From NCBI GenBank assembly GCA_038520475.1, contig JBCBLF010000181.1, forward strand, positions 1 through 9,904: 9,904 bases of DNA. Reading direction: 5' to 3'. Shown in pieces: positions 1 through 6,562 of this stretch; position 1 is the first letter of the stretch, and each line of letters starts with the position of its first letter. This stretch comes from JBCCWF01 sp038520475. Its GTDB lineage: Bacteria > Cyanobacteriota > Cyanobacteriia > CAKZMO01. Both the position numbers and the translations under genes were made by a program. The notes under the pieces are model-generated. The model worked only from the letters and a program-made list of their open reading frames with translations. It was not told the origin of the DNA and ran no database searches.

Positions 1-76
1 ACAACCCTAGCAAAGGTCTAAAAGTAGAGAATGTCCTTAAGGACATTCTCTACTTTTAGACCTTTGCTAGGGTTGT
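1..76. repeat. Perfect 76-bp palindrome (38-bp arms, no spacer)
   Basis: The first half reads exactly as the reverse complement of the second, with the centre inside TTAA at 37-40. The arms begin ACAACCCTAG and end CTAGGGTTGT. It starts at the window edge, so it may extend further left. It lies 24 nt beyond the stop codon of the minus-strand oxidoreductase gene, so one role could be a transcription terminator hairpin. Any U-tract would lie outside the window. It could also be a mobile repeat. The palindrome is certain; the role is inferred. Confidence 0.95.
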
Positions 77-100
77 CTGGCTGCGCAACTTCTGTAGCGA

Positions 101-1336
101 CTAGATAATTTCAAAAGACAGGCCAGCATGAGCGTTGAGCCGCTGAATTAACACCTCTTCAAACACAGATGCAGGCGTCCAGAATCCGCCGGGTTTACTT
201 GCTTTGGGAATATCCTTCGCAAGACAAATCCCTGCTTGAGCCAACATCCTTGAGGTTGAACCATATCCAGGGTCGCGATCGCCTGTTACTTTTGTCTGTA
301 TAATCTGGCCGTCTGCTGTTTCACCCCAGAACCTTAGATCATAAAAGCCTTGTTCCTGCTCATCGACACTGGGTCCCTCACCTGGAGATGGCACGACCCA
401 CTGTTCAAGTAGCCAGCGAGTCGGAGAAAAAAACGCAGCAAGAAAGAGTCCCGATAGTCCGGCGCTAAGGCCCTGTGCCGCAAGCCAGCCTATCGGCCCA
501 TCTCCGGTTAAAATGCCCTCGTCATACTCAAAGTCTGCTCCGTAGGCCGTGTTCATTAAGGCATTTGTTCGAAGAACAACGCGCGTATTGATTGCTGCCA
601 TCACAAACGGCGTCACCCATGCCTGAAGACGATTGTCATGCTGTACCGGAATCAAGGCTGAGGGATGGTCGATCGTTGGGTAATCCGCTGGACACAGCGA
701 GTATGGGTCGTTGAGTTCATGCCATAACTCTGGATTCACGGCTGATTCTTTTGCAATGTTGATGCCGCTAGCAATCGTTCCACCAGACACGCCACCTTGA
801 GCGGCTTTGAGTCGCATCTTTACGCGCACGCAAGGTTGTCCAAACTGAGTTTCAGCTTGTTGTTGAAGAAAATAAACGCCTAAATCTGAGGGAATAGAGT
901 CGAAGCCGCAGCAGTGAACGATGCGGGCACCAGACTGTTGAGCCTGAGCCTTATAGGTTTTGCTCATGCGGCGAATCCACGGAAATTCTCCAGTCAAATC
1001 GCAATAGTCAGTTCCCGTTTCACAACAGACTTTTACCAGCGGTTCTCCATACAGTGCATAGGGACCAACCGTGGTGACAACAACGGCGGTTTGTTCACAC
1101 ATCAACCGTAGTGATGACTCATCCGCTGCGTCAGCGATGATGATCGGCAACCCATTAGCTTCACGTCCTAACGACGCAATCAGATTGTTCAATTTTGACT
1201 GAGAACGTCCGGCGATCGCCCATTTCAGGTCCTCGCCTACTCCTGCGTGGTCAAGAAGGACTCGACATAGAATATTGCCAACAAATCCAGTAGCTCCAAA
1301 CACGACTAAATCGTAAGGGAGATGGTCACGAGTCAT
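101..1336 (-). CDS. Saccharopine dehydrogenase-like NAD(P)-binding oxidoreductase (trans-acting enoyl reductase type)
   Basis: This 411-residue protein has an N-terminal Rossmann fold. The dinucleotide-binding motif GATGFVG is at residues 14-20 and AGRS at 42-45, where the arginine suggests NADP preference. The conserved stretches TVGPYALYGEPLV (about 89-101) and GVSGGTIAS (about 183-191) follow. A hydrophobic segment near residues 283-310 suggests membrane contact. This architecture matches the saccharopine dehydrogenase NADP-binding family, which includes mycobacterial trans-acting enoyl reductases and eukaryotic SCCPDH-like proteins. True lysine-pathway activity is unlikely, and the substrate, perhaps a lipid, cannot be read from the sequence. 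The ATG start is supported by AAGGAG about 10 nt upstream. The start codon overlaps the ATG of an opposite-strand small ORF. The gene stands alone, with the palindrome at 1-76 just downstream. Confidence 0.85.
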   Translation of the reverse strand: MTRDHLPYDLVVFGATGFVGNILCRVLLDHAGVGEDLKWAIAGRSQSKLNNLIASLGREANGLPIIIADAADESSLRLMCEQTAVVVTTVGPYALYGEPLVKVCCETGTDYCDLTGEFPWIRRMSKTYKAQAQQSGARIVHCCGFDSIPSDLGVYFLQQQAETQFGQPCVRVKMRLKAAQGGVSGGTIASGINIAKESAVNPELWHELNDPYSLCPADYPTIDHPSALIPVQHDNRLQAWVTPFVMAAINTRVVLRTNALMNTAYGADFEYDEGILTGDGPIGWLAAQGLSAGLSGLFLAAFFSPTRWLLEQWVVPSPGEGPSVDEQEQGFYDLRFWGETADGQIIQTKVTGDRDPGYGSTSRMLAQAGICLAKDIPKASKPGGFWTPASVFEEVLIQRLNAHAGLSFEII

Positions 1337-1545
1337 GAATGAGATGCTCCTTGGCGATCGCAGTCAAATAATGAATGACAGCGATTCAGACAATCCTTTC
1401 GTCGAAATCGAATGGTGTCAGATTTGTCTGAACGTTCACATCAGCATTCTATGTCTGATCGATGACGAGGCACTCACTCAAATGGCAGGTTTTGGAAAAT
1501 TTAATCGATGAAGCGTTTGAGCAAGTCTACGGGGGCCAGTGCTGA
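1335..1545 (+). pseudogene. Probable frameshifted small gene, unknown function
   Basis: I do not recognise this gene. From ATG 1335 (or, more likely, ATG 1371) one frame stays open to TGA 1509-1511. It reads protein-like, with NPFVEIEWCQICLNVHISI and LIDDEALTQ. The next frame (+1) is open from 1459 and continues SLKWQVLENLIDEAFEQVYG to a TGA at 1543-1545, also with natural composition. Joining the two near 1475-1485 by one indel gives an acidic product of about 60-70 residues. This suggests a recent frameshift, a sequencing error or, less likely, programmed shifting. No strong ribosome-binding site is visible, and the start region overlaps the divergent oxidoreductase start. Both halves could be chance, since each is short. 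Confidence 0.4.
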
Positions 1546-1669
1546 ATTCACAGATGCAGCTGGTCGATAGAACAATACTCGATGAGCGACCTCGCTAAGG
1601 AAACAGGTTTCAACAATTGAAGCCTGCTGCCTTGCCGAAGAGTCCAAAAATCAAGAATGCTAACCTTAA

Positions 1670-1742
1670 CGAGCATGGAGGGATTCGAACCCCCGACCCT
1701 CAGAACCGGAATCTGATGCTCTATCCACTGAGCCACATGCCC
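1670..1742 (-). tRNA. trnR: tRNA-Arg (anticodon CCG)
   Basis: On the minus strand the sequence folds as a full cloverleaf of 73 nt. It has a 7-bp acceptor stem (GGGCATG with CATGCTC, one G-U), a D stem GCTC/GAGC, an anticodon stem TCAGA/TCTGA, a loop TTCCGGT placing CCG at 34-36, and a T arm with loop TTCGAAT. The discriminator base is G at 1670. CCA is not encoded and must be added after transcription. CCG decodes the arginine codon CGG. Convergent or antisense ORFs over this stretch are artefacts. Confidence 0.95.
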
Positions 1743-1769
1743 TAGATGTCCCTGCTGGAACATGTCCGA

Positions 1770-1775
1770 AGTATA
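1770..1775 (-). promoter_or_regulatory. Candidate -10 element for trnR
   Basis: The minus strand reads TATACT, a good -10 hexamer, about 28 nt upstream of the tRNA 5' end. No clear -35 hexamer is seen at 16-18 nt spacing. The position suits a short tRNA leader. Confidence 0.4.
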
Positions 1776-2017
1776 GCATCTCAAATCTGATCGCGGCAGA
1801 TAACTACCTTGTTGCGTTTCTGAGGACAGTTGTCTTAAGACCATGCTGTGGCATGTAGTGCATACCACAACGCCATCTTTGTTTAACCACAACAGGAGAC
1901 CTGTGCTCAACATTCAAGGTGGAGACCTTGGCAACATTCCTTCATTCTTTTGCGGCAAATCTGAGAAGACAGCCCAATCACGCAATACATGGTATTCGGA
2001 ATAAGCCTTAGGACAGG

Positions 2018-2023
2018 TATAGT
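2018..2023 (+). promoter_or_regulatory. Candidate -10 element for the phosphatase gene
   Basis: TATAGT lies about 100 nt upstream of the phosphatase ATG. The hexamer 17 nt upstream is TTCGGA, a poor match to a -35 element. If used, the leader would carry the small stem at 2051-2073. Confidence 0.3.
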
Positions 2024-2123
2024 GTTAGCGCAGAATTAAGGTTGCTTAGCGCATCCACTACGCCAGCGGATGCCTATTTTGGGCGTGCAATGATTCATCT
2101 AAGAGGCTTAAAAAAGGAAATTT

Positions 2124-2606
2124 ATGACGTACCGTCTACTGTTCGTGTGTTTGGGAAATATTTGCCGTTCTCCTTCTGCGGAAGGCATCATGGTCCATCT
2201 CATTCGAGAGCGGGGGCTGGAAGACCACATACTTTGCGACTCGGCAGGGACATCTAGCTACCATATTGGTAGCCCCCCAGATCGTCGAATGACGGCTGCT
2301 GCACGTCATCAAGGAATTGAATTACGCGGCCAGGCGCAACAATTCTCAAAGGCGGATTTCGACACATTTGATTTGATTCTTGCCATGGATCGTCAAAACT
2401 ATCGTGATATTTTGCGATTAGCTACGTCGGACGGCCATGAACAAAAAGTACGAATGATGTGCAGCTATTGCAAGGTCTACTCTGATGATGAAGTTCCTGA
2501 CCCGTATTACGGAGGTGATGAGGGCTTTCAATATGTCATCAATCTGCTACTCGATGCTTGTGAAGGGCTGCTCAATCAAATAGAAGTGGAATTGCCTCAA
2601 CACTAA
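2124..2606 (+). CDS. Low-molecular-weight protein-tyrosine phosphatase
   Basis: This 160-residue cytoplasmic enzyme should remove phosphate from protein phosphotyrosine. The signature P-loop CLGNICRS is at residues 9-16, with nucleophile Cys9 and phosphate-binding Arg15 (the C-X5-R-S motif of the family). The general-acid aspartate is Asp126, within PDPYYGG. Length fits the family (about 150-160). The ATG is preceded by an A-rich ribosome-binding site (AAAAAGGAAA, about 6 nt upstream). Arsenate reductases of the related ArsC type share the fold, but the P-loop and the DPYYGG loop point to a phosphatase. No cognate tyrosine kinase or exopolysaccharide genes are nearby, so the target is unknown. 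It is convergent with the response-regulator gene, with a 79-bp gap and no clear terminator between them. Confidence 0.92.
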   Translation: MTYRLLFVCLGNICRSPSAEGIMVHLIRERGLEDHILCDSAGTSSYHIGSPPDRRMTAAARHQGIELRGQAQQFSKADFDTFDLILAMDRQNYRDILRLATSDGHEQKVRMMCSYCKVYSDDEVPDPYYGGDEGFQYVINLLLDACEGLLNQIEVELPQH

Positions 2607-2685
2607 GCGCTTAAAACAAACTCGCATCAGCTCATTAAACTTCCCATATCGGACGGAGTATGCGCCATCAGTGGTTACGCTTAAG

Positions 2686-3360
2686 CTAGTCAACAAGCTG
2701 ATGGTCCATATTGAACCGAACAAGCTCTGCTCGGTTCACCGTTTCTGTTTTTCGCAGCAATCGGCTCACGTGCTTTTCCACCGTACGTGGACTGAGATGA
2801 AGGTTCTGTCCGATTTGAGCGTTTGATAGTCCTTCAGATACAAGGCTTAAGACTTCTTGCTCTCGCGACGTTAAATCTAAAGACTGCGCTGTAACCTGAT
2901 GTGATTGCCTGTCAACTGTCAAGGCGTCAGAGCCATTGAAGTCGGAACTCACTGTTTGAGCACGAACGCGCCACTCTGTCTGAATAAGCTGCGATCGCTC
3001 CAACAAATTGCGAATCACTGCACCGAGTTCCTGCAAAATGAAAGGCTTGGGCAAGTAAACATCACACCCCGATTGATATCCTCGAATGCGCTCTTCAACG
3101 GACGTGTGTTCGGTGAGAAAAATTACGGGAAGCAATCGAAAAGCTGGCTGACGACGAATTTTGTTAACGAGGTCGTAGCCACTCATCCGTGGCATCGAGA
3201 TATCGGTGACGAGCAAATGAGGTTGATGTTGCTCGATTAAATCGAGTGCCTTACGACCGTCTTCTGCCATCACAACAAAGTAGCCTGCCAGCTCTAAATA
3301 ATCAGCAATGGCTAGCCGAGTCCCAAGGTCATCATCTGCAACCAAAATTGTCAAAGACAT
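2686..3360 (-). CDS. rre1: LuxR/NarL-family response regulator, Rre1/Ycf29-like
   Basis: This 224-residue protein has an N-terminal receiver domain (about 3-120) and a C-terminal LuxR-type helix-turn-helix (about 162-220). Receiver residues are visible: the acidic pair Asp9-Asp10, phospho-acceptor Asp53 in VTDIS, Thr83 and Lys105 in YLPKPF. The HTH contains LTSREQEVLSLVSEGLSN followed by SPRTVEKHVSRLL, a typical DNA-binding pattern. The receiver stretch GYQSGCDVYLPKPF, together with RNLLERSQ, resembles the Ycf29/Rre1 group of cyanobacteria and red-algal plastids. In cyanobacteria Rre1 works with the kinase Hik2 (and Hik34) in stress responses. That assignment comes from recalled family features and a paralogue is possible. 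No kinase gene is adjacent, as is usual for this group. The ATG start begins directly at the receiver domain. Confidence 0.85.
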   Translation of the reverse strand: MSLTILVADDDLGTRLAIADYLELAGYFVVMAEDGRKALDLIEQHQPHLLVTDISMPRMSGYDLVNKIRRQPAFRLLPVIFLTEHTSVEERIRGYQSGCDVYLPKPFILQELGAVIRNLLERSQLIQTEWRVRAQTVSSDFNGSDALTVDRQSHQVTAQSLDLTSREQEVLSLVSEGLSNAQIGQNLHLSPRTVEKHVSRLLRKTETVNRAELVRFNMDHQLVD

Positions 3361-3462
3361 GTTTGACCATATTCAACGATGGCTAGATTCAACTTAAACC
3401 GAAGCAGTGTGAATATCAGCCACTGGGCATATCACGTAACATGAAGTTGCAAAACGTAGTCT

Positions 3463-3493
3463 TCTACTTCAATTTCGAAGGCTTCGAAGTAGA
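3463..3493. repeat. Nested inverted repeat between the response regulator and DUF760 genes
   Basis: Outer arms TCTACTTC (3463-3470) and GAAGTAGA (3486-3493) are perfect 8-bp complements. An alternative inner stem, TTCGAAG (3474-3480) with CTTCGAA (3482-3488), competes with the outer one. It lies about 80 nt past the DUF760 stop and about 100 nt upstream of the response-regulator start, both on the minus strand. It could be a weak terminator for the first (the minus strand has TTTT about 9 nt further on) or an operator for the second. The role is undecided. Confidence 0.5.
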
Positions 3494-3571
3494 GTGATTC
3501 TCAAACGTTAGCACTCGCATCAGCCTTAAACTTGTTGAACAGTGAACGCTGAACCGTAATGGAGCGCAAAC

Positions 3572-3943
3572 TTATTTCACGTCATAATCACGCTTTTGTG
3601 GACGATTACGCCGAGGGGGTATAACTCCTGCGGCACTGTCCTCAAGTTCCATTCGCTGTTCCATCCGACGTAGAAAATAGCCTGTCATCATTGCAGAGGC
3701 AAGCAAACCAGCTAAATTCTCTCGGTCAGTTGTAACCTGTACATTAAACGCCTCAGATGGAAGCACTCCAACTAGACCTTGGACATTTTGAGAAATGATT
3801 TGCTTTATTTCCGGGCTAACCGACTTCGCAACCATTGCTAGCACCTCAGGAGGTTGGTGCTGCATGTATTGAAGAAGCTGATTAATCTGATCCTCATTCT
3901 CAGATTCGTCAAAGAAACTAGTACTGTTTGGAGGAAAAACCAT
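3572..3943 (-). CDS. DUF760 domain protein, unknown function
   Basis: From ATG 3943 this encodes 123 residues. The core contains QINQLLQYMQHQPPEVLAMV, SVSPEIKQIISQNVQGLVG, then TTDRENLAGLLASAMMTGYF and LRRMEQRMELE. I recognise this pattern as the DUF760 family, conserved in cyanobacteria and plant chloroplasts, with no established biochemical role. The protein is predicted soluble and mostly helical, with a basic tail (about 100-123). The frame stays open upstream to a GTG at 4042, but family members usually begin at the MVF that ATG 3943 gives, so I prefer that start. An AGGAG lies about 20 nt upstream, further than usual. The gene follows scpB by 126 bp on the same strand and may be cotranscribed with it. 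Confidence 0.85.
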   Translation of the reverse strand: MVFPPNSTSFFDESENEDQINQLLQYMQHQPPEVLAMVAKSVSPEIKQIISQNVQGLVGVLPSEAFNVQVTTDRENLAGLLASAMMTGYFLRRMEQRMELEDSAAGVIPPRRNRPQKRDYDVK

Positions 3944-4069
3944 AGGCCTTGCTTTTAATCTGTCTCCTATTGTTACATTTATACTCGCTGATTGGGGAAA
4001 TGACTTCCTGAGTGAAAATTCCGAATCCCTCAAACCGTTCACAAGAACTCAGTGAGAGTGCTGCGATGA

Positions 4070-4552
4070 TCACGCAGATTGGTCAAATGGCTGAGGTAAA
4101 TCATTCATTTGAAAGTATTGATAGAACTTATCCGTAACTTGTAACCAAAACGAGCGGCCGTTCGACTGTCTACGCTTGCGAACAAATCCCAGACTGACTA
4201 AATCGTGAACATGTTGGTAGGCCCCTGACCCCCTTAGCTCAATCAACGTGGTTTGAGCAAGCGGTCCTTTCAATGCGATCGCTGCTAGGGTCCGTAAGGT
4301 AGCCACACTCAAGTCAACTGGAATTAATGTTTCAACCAATCGCTGATATTCACCCTTTAACTGTAAACAGTATCCATCCGGCGATTCCGTAATTTCTAAT
4401 GCACTATTGCGATGAGCATAGTCTGACAACAGCTCAATTAACCCTTCCTCAGCAGTTTTGCGATCGCATCCTGCATATTCAGCGATTTTGTTAATTTTCA
4501 AAGGTTGACCTTTCAGATATAAAATCGCCTCTATGGTTTTTGGAAGAGACAT
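4070..4552 (-). CDS. scpB: Segregation and condensation protein B (ScpB)
   Basis: This 160-residue protein matches ScpB, the dimeric subunit that binds ScpA and SMC to form the bacterial condensin acting in chromosome compaction and segregation. The N-terminal winged helix opens with TIEAILYLKGQPLKINKIAE (about 6-25). The second winged helix includes LSVATLRTLAAIALKGPLAQ (about 81-100) and the GSGAYQHVHDLVSLGFVRKR region (about 108-127), the usual RG-type loop and recognition segment. Length is slightly short for the family (about 160-200), which is common in cyanobacteria. The ATG has no strong ribosome-binding site. scpA is not in the window. The DUF760 gene lies downstream in the same orientation. 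Confidence 0.9.
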   Translation of the reverse strand: MSLPKTIEAILYLKGQPLKINKIAEYAGCDRKTAEEGLIELLSDYAHRNSALEITESPDGYCLQLKGEYQRLVETLIPVDLSVATLRTLAAIALKGPLAQTTLIELRGSGAYQHVHDLVSLGFVRKRRQSNGRSFWLQVTDKFYQYFQMNDLPQPFDQSA

Positions 4553-4857
4553 ATCGATCGACCACTGCGTTACACAAACTTAAGCAAATTAGACCAGCAA
4601 ACTAAACTCATTCGAAAACGAAGCATACACCTTGAACGTATGAGCTGTTGCACAAAGCCGTGCCGATTGATCAACTCAGTGTCGCTCTCATTGTAAAACC
4701 ACCATTGGTGTATCACCATAACTCATTTAGAGCAACTCGTCGAAATTGAGTCTATTGAATCCATAGCAGTTTGCAAATGATCTAAGCATAAAAATGTTGT
4801 GTGAGGCGCGCCGCGCCTCACACAACCGTACTTAACCAACGCGCACAGCGCTATAGA
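4553..4857. other. Intergenic region between scpB and the ABC ATPase gene
   Basis: This 305-bp stretch carries the terminator of the ABC gene at its right end and presumably the scpB promoter, which I cannot place. A short stem TGGTG/CACCA lies at 4706-4718. A 49-codon minus-strand frame (4570-4719) ends 17 nt before scpB. It has no ribosome-binding site and no recognisable similarity, so I do not call it a gene. Confidence 0.5.
4796..4826 (-). terminator. Strong Rho-independent terminator of the ABC ATPase gene
   Basis: Two perfect 15-nt arms (4796-4810 and 4812-4826) flank a single base, giving a GC-rich stem with the core GAGGCGCG. On the minus strand the hairpin is followed by ATTTTTA. 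It begins 31 nt after the ABC gene stop, exactly where an intrinsic terminator is expected. It ends that transcript before scpB. Confidence 0.88.
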
Positions 4858-5709
4858 TTAATCGAGATTACGTCCGGTCAGCTCTACGAAAATATCTTCC
4901 AAGTTTGACGGGCGTACCATTGACCCTGTCCGATCAGGTTGCTGCATGAGGTGGTGTTCTGCATCCTGAACCGTTGGGAAAAAGTTATATTCCCAGCGAT
5001 CGCCCATTTGCTTCATGATTAACCCTTTTCCGTGGCGCTGACGCAGCTCATCGAGGGTTCCCACCTCAATCAGCTTCCCTGAATCCATAATGCCAATGCG
5101 ATCGCACAGGTATTCAACTTCTTCCATGTAGTGAGTCGTGAGCAATAACGTCATGCCCTGCTGGTTGAGCCCTTTGATGATTTCCCACATGCGGCGGCGG
5201 GTCTGTGGATCAAGACCAACTGTTGGTTCATCTAAAAATAAAATTTGTGGTTGATGCAACAAGGCGCGAGCAATTTGTAGCCGACGCTTCATTCCACCAG
5301 AGAGAGTTTTAACCAAATCATCTCGACGCTCCACCAGCTCAACATAATCCAGCCATCGGCTAATTTCTTTTTGTCGGCGGGGATTGGGAATATGGTGCAT
5401 GCGCCCATGAAACTCCATGTTTTCCCAGACAGTGAGGTCAATATCAACACTGGTTTGCTGGAGCACTACCCCAATTTTTTGCTTAACCCAAAAAGGTTGC
5501 CGCACGACGTCATAGTCAGCTACAACAATATCGCCTTGGGTTGGCTGCGTCAGCGTTGTCAACATCCGAATCGTGGTTGACTTGCCTGCACCGTTAGGCC
5601 CTAACAGCCCAAATATTTCGCCGTGTGGAATTGTGAACGACAAATCATTAACAACTGGCGAGTTGTTATATACCTTATGAACGTTCTGAACACAAATGGC
5701 AGGAGTCAT
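4858..5709 (-). CDS. ABC transporter ATP-binding protein (DrrA/ABC-2 type)
   Basis: This 283-residue ATPase energises export through a membrane partner. Motifs in order: Walker A GPNGAGKST (37-45), Q-loop near Gln84-85, signature LSGGMKRRL (136-144), Walker B ILFLDEP (156-162), D-loop GLDP (165-168) and switch His193 in TTHYMEE. The C-terminal ending PSNLEDIFVELTGR is typical of the daunorubicin-resistance DrrA-like and ABC-2 exporter subfamily. The expected permease is not adjacent: the terminator lies 31 nt downstream and the upstream neighbour is divergent. It must pair with a permease encoded elsewhere. The substrate cannot be inferred. The ATG start lacks a clear ribosome-binding site, and a perfect TATAAT sits 34 nt upstream, so the leader would be short. 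Confidence 0.92.
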   Translation of the reverse strand: MTPAICVQNVHKVYNNSPVVNDLSFTIPHGEIFGLLGPNGAGKSTTIRMLTTLTQPTQGDIVVADYDVVRQPFWVKQKIGVVLQQTSVDIDLTVWENMEFHGRMHHIPNPRRQKEISRWLDYVELVERRDDLVKTLSGGMKRRLQIARALLHQPQILFLDEPTVGLDPQTRRRMWEIIKGLNQQGMTLLLTTHYMEEVEYLCDRIGIMDSGKLIEVGTLDELRQRHGKGLIMKQMGDRWEYNFFPTVQDAEHHLMQQPDRTGSMVRPSNLEDIFVELTGRNLD

Positions 5710-5742
5710 AAAAATGGAATCGAGTTAAGAAATCTTAAAAAA

Positions 5743-5748
5743 ATTATA
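5743..5748 (-). promoter_or_regulatory. -10 element of the ABC ATPase gene
   Basis: The minus strand reads TATAAT, a perfect -10 hexamer, 34 nt upstream of the ATG. The -35 position (about 5766-5772) reads TGAGGA or GTGAGG, a weak match, which suggests an activator-helped or moderate promoter. Confidence 0.55.
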
Positions 5749-5832
5749 AGCCTCTAGCGAAGCTATCCTCACTCTGACTCCTGTAATTTTTGGTGAGTGA
5801 TATGCGGTAGCCACCGTTGTTGTGGCCCAAAG

Positions 5833-5858
5833 GTACTGTAAGCGCGTGTTTACAGTAC
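5833..5858. promoter_or_regulatory. Operator-like inverted repeat in the ABC/ogt divergent region
   Basis: GTACTGTAA (5833-5841) and TTACAGTAC (5850-5858) are perfect 9-bp complements with an 8-nt spacer, a geometry typical of a dimeric regulator site. It lies about 120 nt upstream of ogt and about 85 nt upstream of the ABC -10 element. GTGTTTAC within it (5846-5853) recurs at 5877-5884, 31 bp away, about three helical turns. It does not fit the cyanobacterial LexA box that I know. The regulator is unknown. Confidence 0.45.
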
Positions 5859-5963
5859 TGTTCTGAAAGTGGTGTAGTGTTTACCCGTGTCAACTATCAA
5901 CCTGTTTCTAGGGGATTATTGTAAACTAAAAGGCAGAACAAAATTACTAGCTAAGTTCTTTTG

Positions 5964-5970
5964 AAGGGGG
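5964..5970 (+). promoter_or_regulatory. Ribosome-binding site deciding the ogt start
   Basis: AAGGGGG is followed by a 5-nt spacer and GTG 5976. This argues against the in-frame TTG at 5961, which would place the site inside the coding sequence. Confidence 0.65.
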
Positions 5971-5975
5971 CACCT

Positions 5976-6512
5976 GTGCAACTTTGGATTGACATCCTTG
6001 ATTCGCCGCTTGGACTCATCGACATTGTCACTAACGAGGACGCCTTGCTTGCGATTGATTTTGAGGATTGTCGCGATCGCATGATGGCAATACTCCACTC
6101 ACGATTTGACACAGTCACTCTTGTAGAAAAAAGTAATCCTCTTGGCGTCACGGAGAAGCTCCAACGCTATCTAGATGGTCAACCTGACGCGCTCGAAGCG
6201 ATTCCAGTTGATCCGGGTGGTACCCCATTTCAGCAGGAAGTGTGGACTGCTTTGACGAAGATTCCCCTTGGTACCGTTGTATCCTATGGTGATTTAGCTA
6301 AAACGCTCAACAAACCTGGAGCTTCCCGCGCTGTTGGACTTGCTAATTCAAAAAATCCGATATCAATCGTGATTCCATGCCATCGAGTCATTGGGTCGAA
6401 CGGTCAGCTCACTGGATATGCCGGAGGCGTTGATCGAAAGCGCTGGCTACTGAATCACGAGGGAGCCCAACTCAAGTCTTCGTCTGAGACTCAGATGGCA
6501 CTGCCGCTGTAA
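5976..6512 (+). CDS. ogt: Methylated-DNA--protein-cysteine methyltransferase (Ogt/MGMT)
   Basis: This 178-residue suicide enzyme moves the alkyl group from O6-alkylguanine (and O4-alkylthymine) in DNA to its own cysteine, directly reversing alkylation damage. The active-site motif IPCHRVIG places the acceptor at Cys135. The DNA-binding helix-turn-helix region contains TPFQQEVWTALTKIPLGTV (83-101), SYGDLA with Tyr104 and the arginine finger Arg118 in RAVGLANS. The tail GYAGGVDRKRWLLNHEG is also family-typical. No Ada N-terminal zinc domain is present, so it is the Ogt type. I choose GTG 5976 because AAGGGGG lies 5 nt upstream. A TTG at 5961 would overlap that site and add five residues. The gene is alone, with a terminator 19 nt after the stop. 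Confidence 0.93.
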   Translation: MQLWIDILDSPLGLIDIVTNEDALLAIDFEDCRDRMMAILHSRFDTVTLVEKSNPLGVTEKLQRYLDGQPDALEAIPVDPGGTPFQQEVWTALTKIPLGTVVSYGDLAKTLNKPGASRAVGLANSKNPISIVIPCHRVIGSNGQLTGYAGGVDRKRWLLNHEGAQLKSSSETQMALPL

Positions 6513-6531
6513 CCACTATTCGATTTTGACT

Positions 6532-6562
6532 GGCTTGCTCTCTGAAACAGGAGTAAGCCTTT
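6532..6562 (+). terminator. Probable terminator of ogt
   Basis: GGCTTGCTCT (6532-6541) pairs with GGAGTAAGCC (6550-6559) over 10 bp with two G-U pairs, and the loop is 8 nt. TTT follows at 6560-6562. It lies 19 nt after the ogt stop. The U-tract is short, so efficiency may be modest. Confidence 0.55.

Larger units (their letters stand above)
1743..2123. other. Intergenic region between trnR and the phosphatase gene
   Basis: This 381-bp stretch holds no gene I can support. It contains the tRNA -10 candidate on the minus strand. An imperfect hairpin (arms 1847-1855 and 1861-1869, 8 of 9 paired) follows, then a TATAGT on the plus strand at 2018-2023, and a stem GCATCC/GGATGC (2051-2056 and 2068-2073) in the presumed phosphatase leader. 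A 53-codon open frame at 1843-2004 (+) has no convincing coding character. Confidence 0.5.

Noticed and set aside
1548..1913. Minus-strand 121-codon open frame
   Set aside because: It runs across the whole tRNA-Arg gene and its translation has no natural composition or domain, so it is a shadow.
1843..2004. Plus-strand 53-codon open frame (with an internal GTG preceded by AGGAGA)
   Set aside because: Composition is not protein-like, it has rare AGG/AGA codons in tandem and no recognisable similarity.
3944..4042. 33-residue N-terminal extension of the DUF760 protein from GTG 4042
   Set aside because: Family members normally begin at the MVF start encoded at 3943, and the extension has no conserved look.
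4618..4670. GAGCTGTTGCACAAAGCC, which recalls insertion-sequence ends
   Set aside because: No matching partner end, no transposase and no duplication nearby. The resemblance is too short.
4570..4719. Minus-strand 49-codon frame just before scpB, a possible leader peptide
   Set aside because: No ribosome-binding site, tryptophan- and arginine-rich random-looking sequence, and no attenuator-like structure before scpB.
5833..5858. LexA (SOS) box for ogt
   Set aside because: The half-sites GTACTGTAA and 8-nt spacer do not fit the cyanobacterial RGTAC-N3-DGTWCB consensus.
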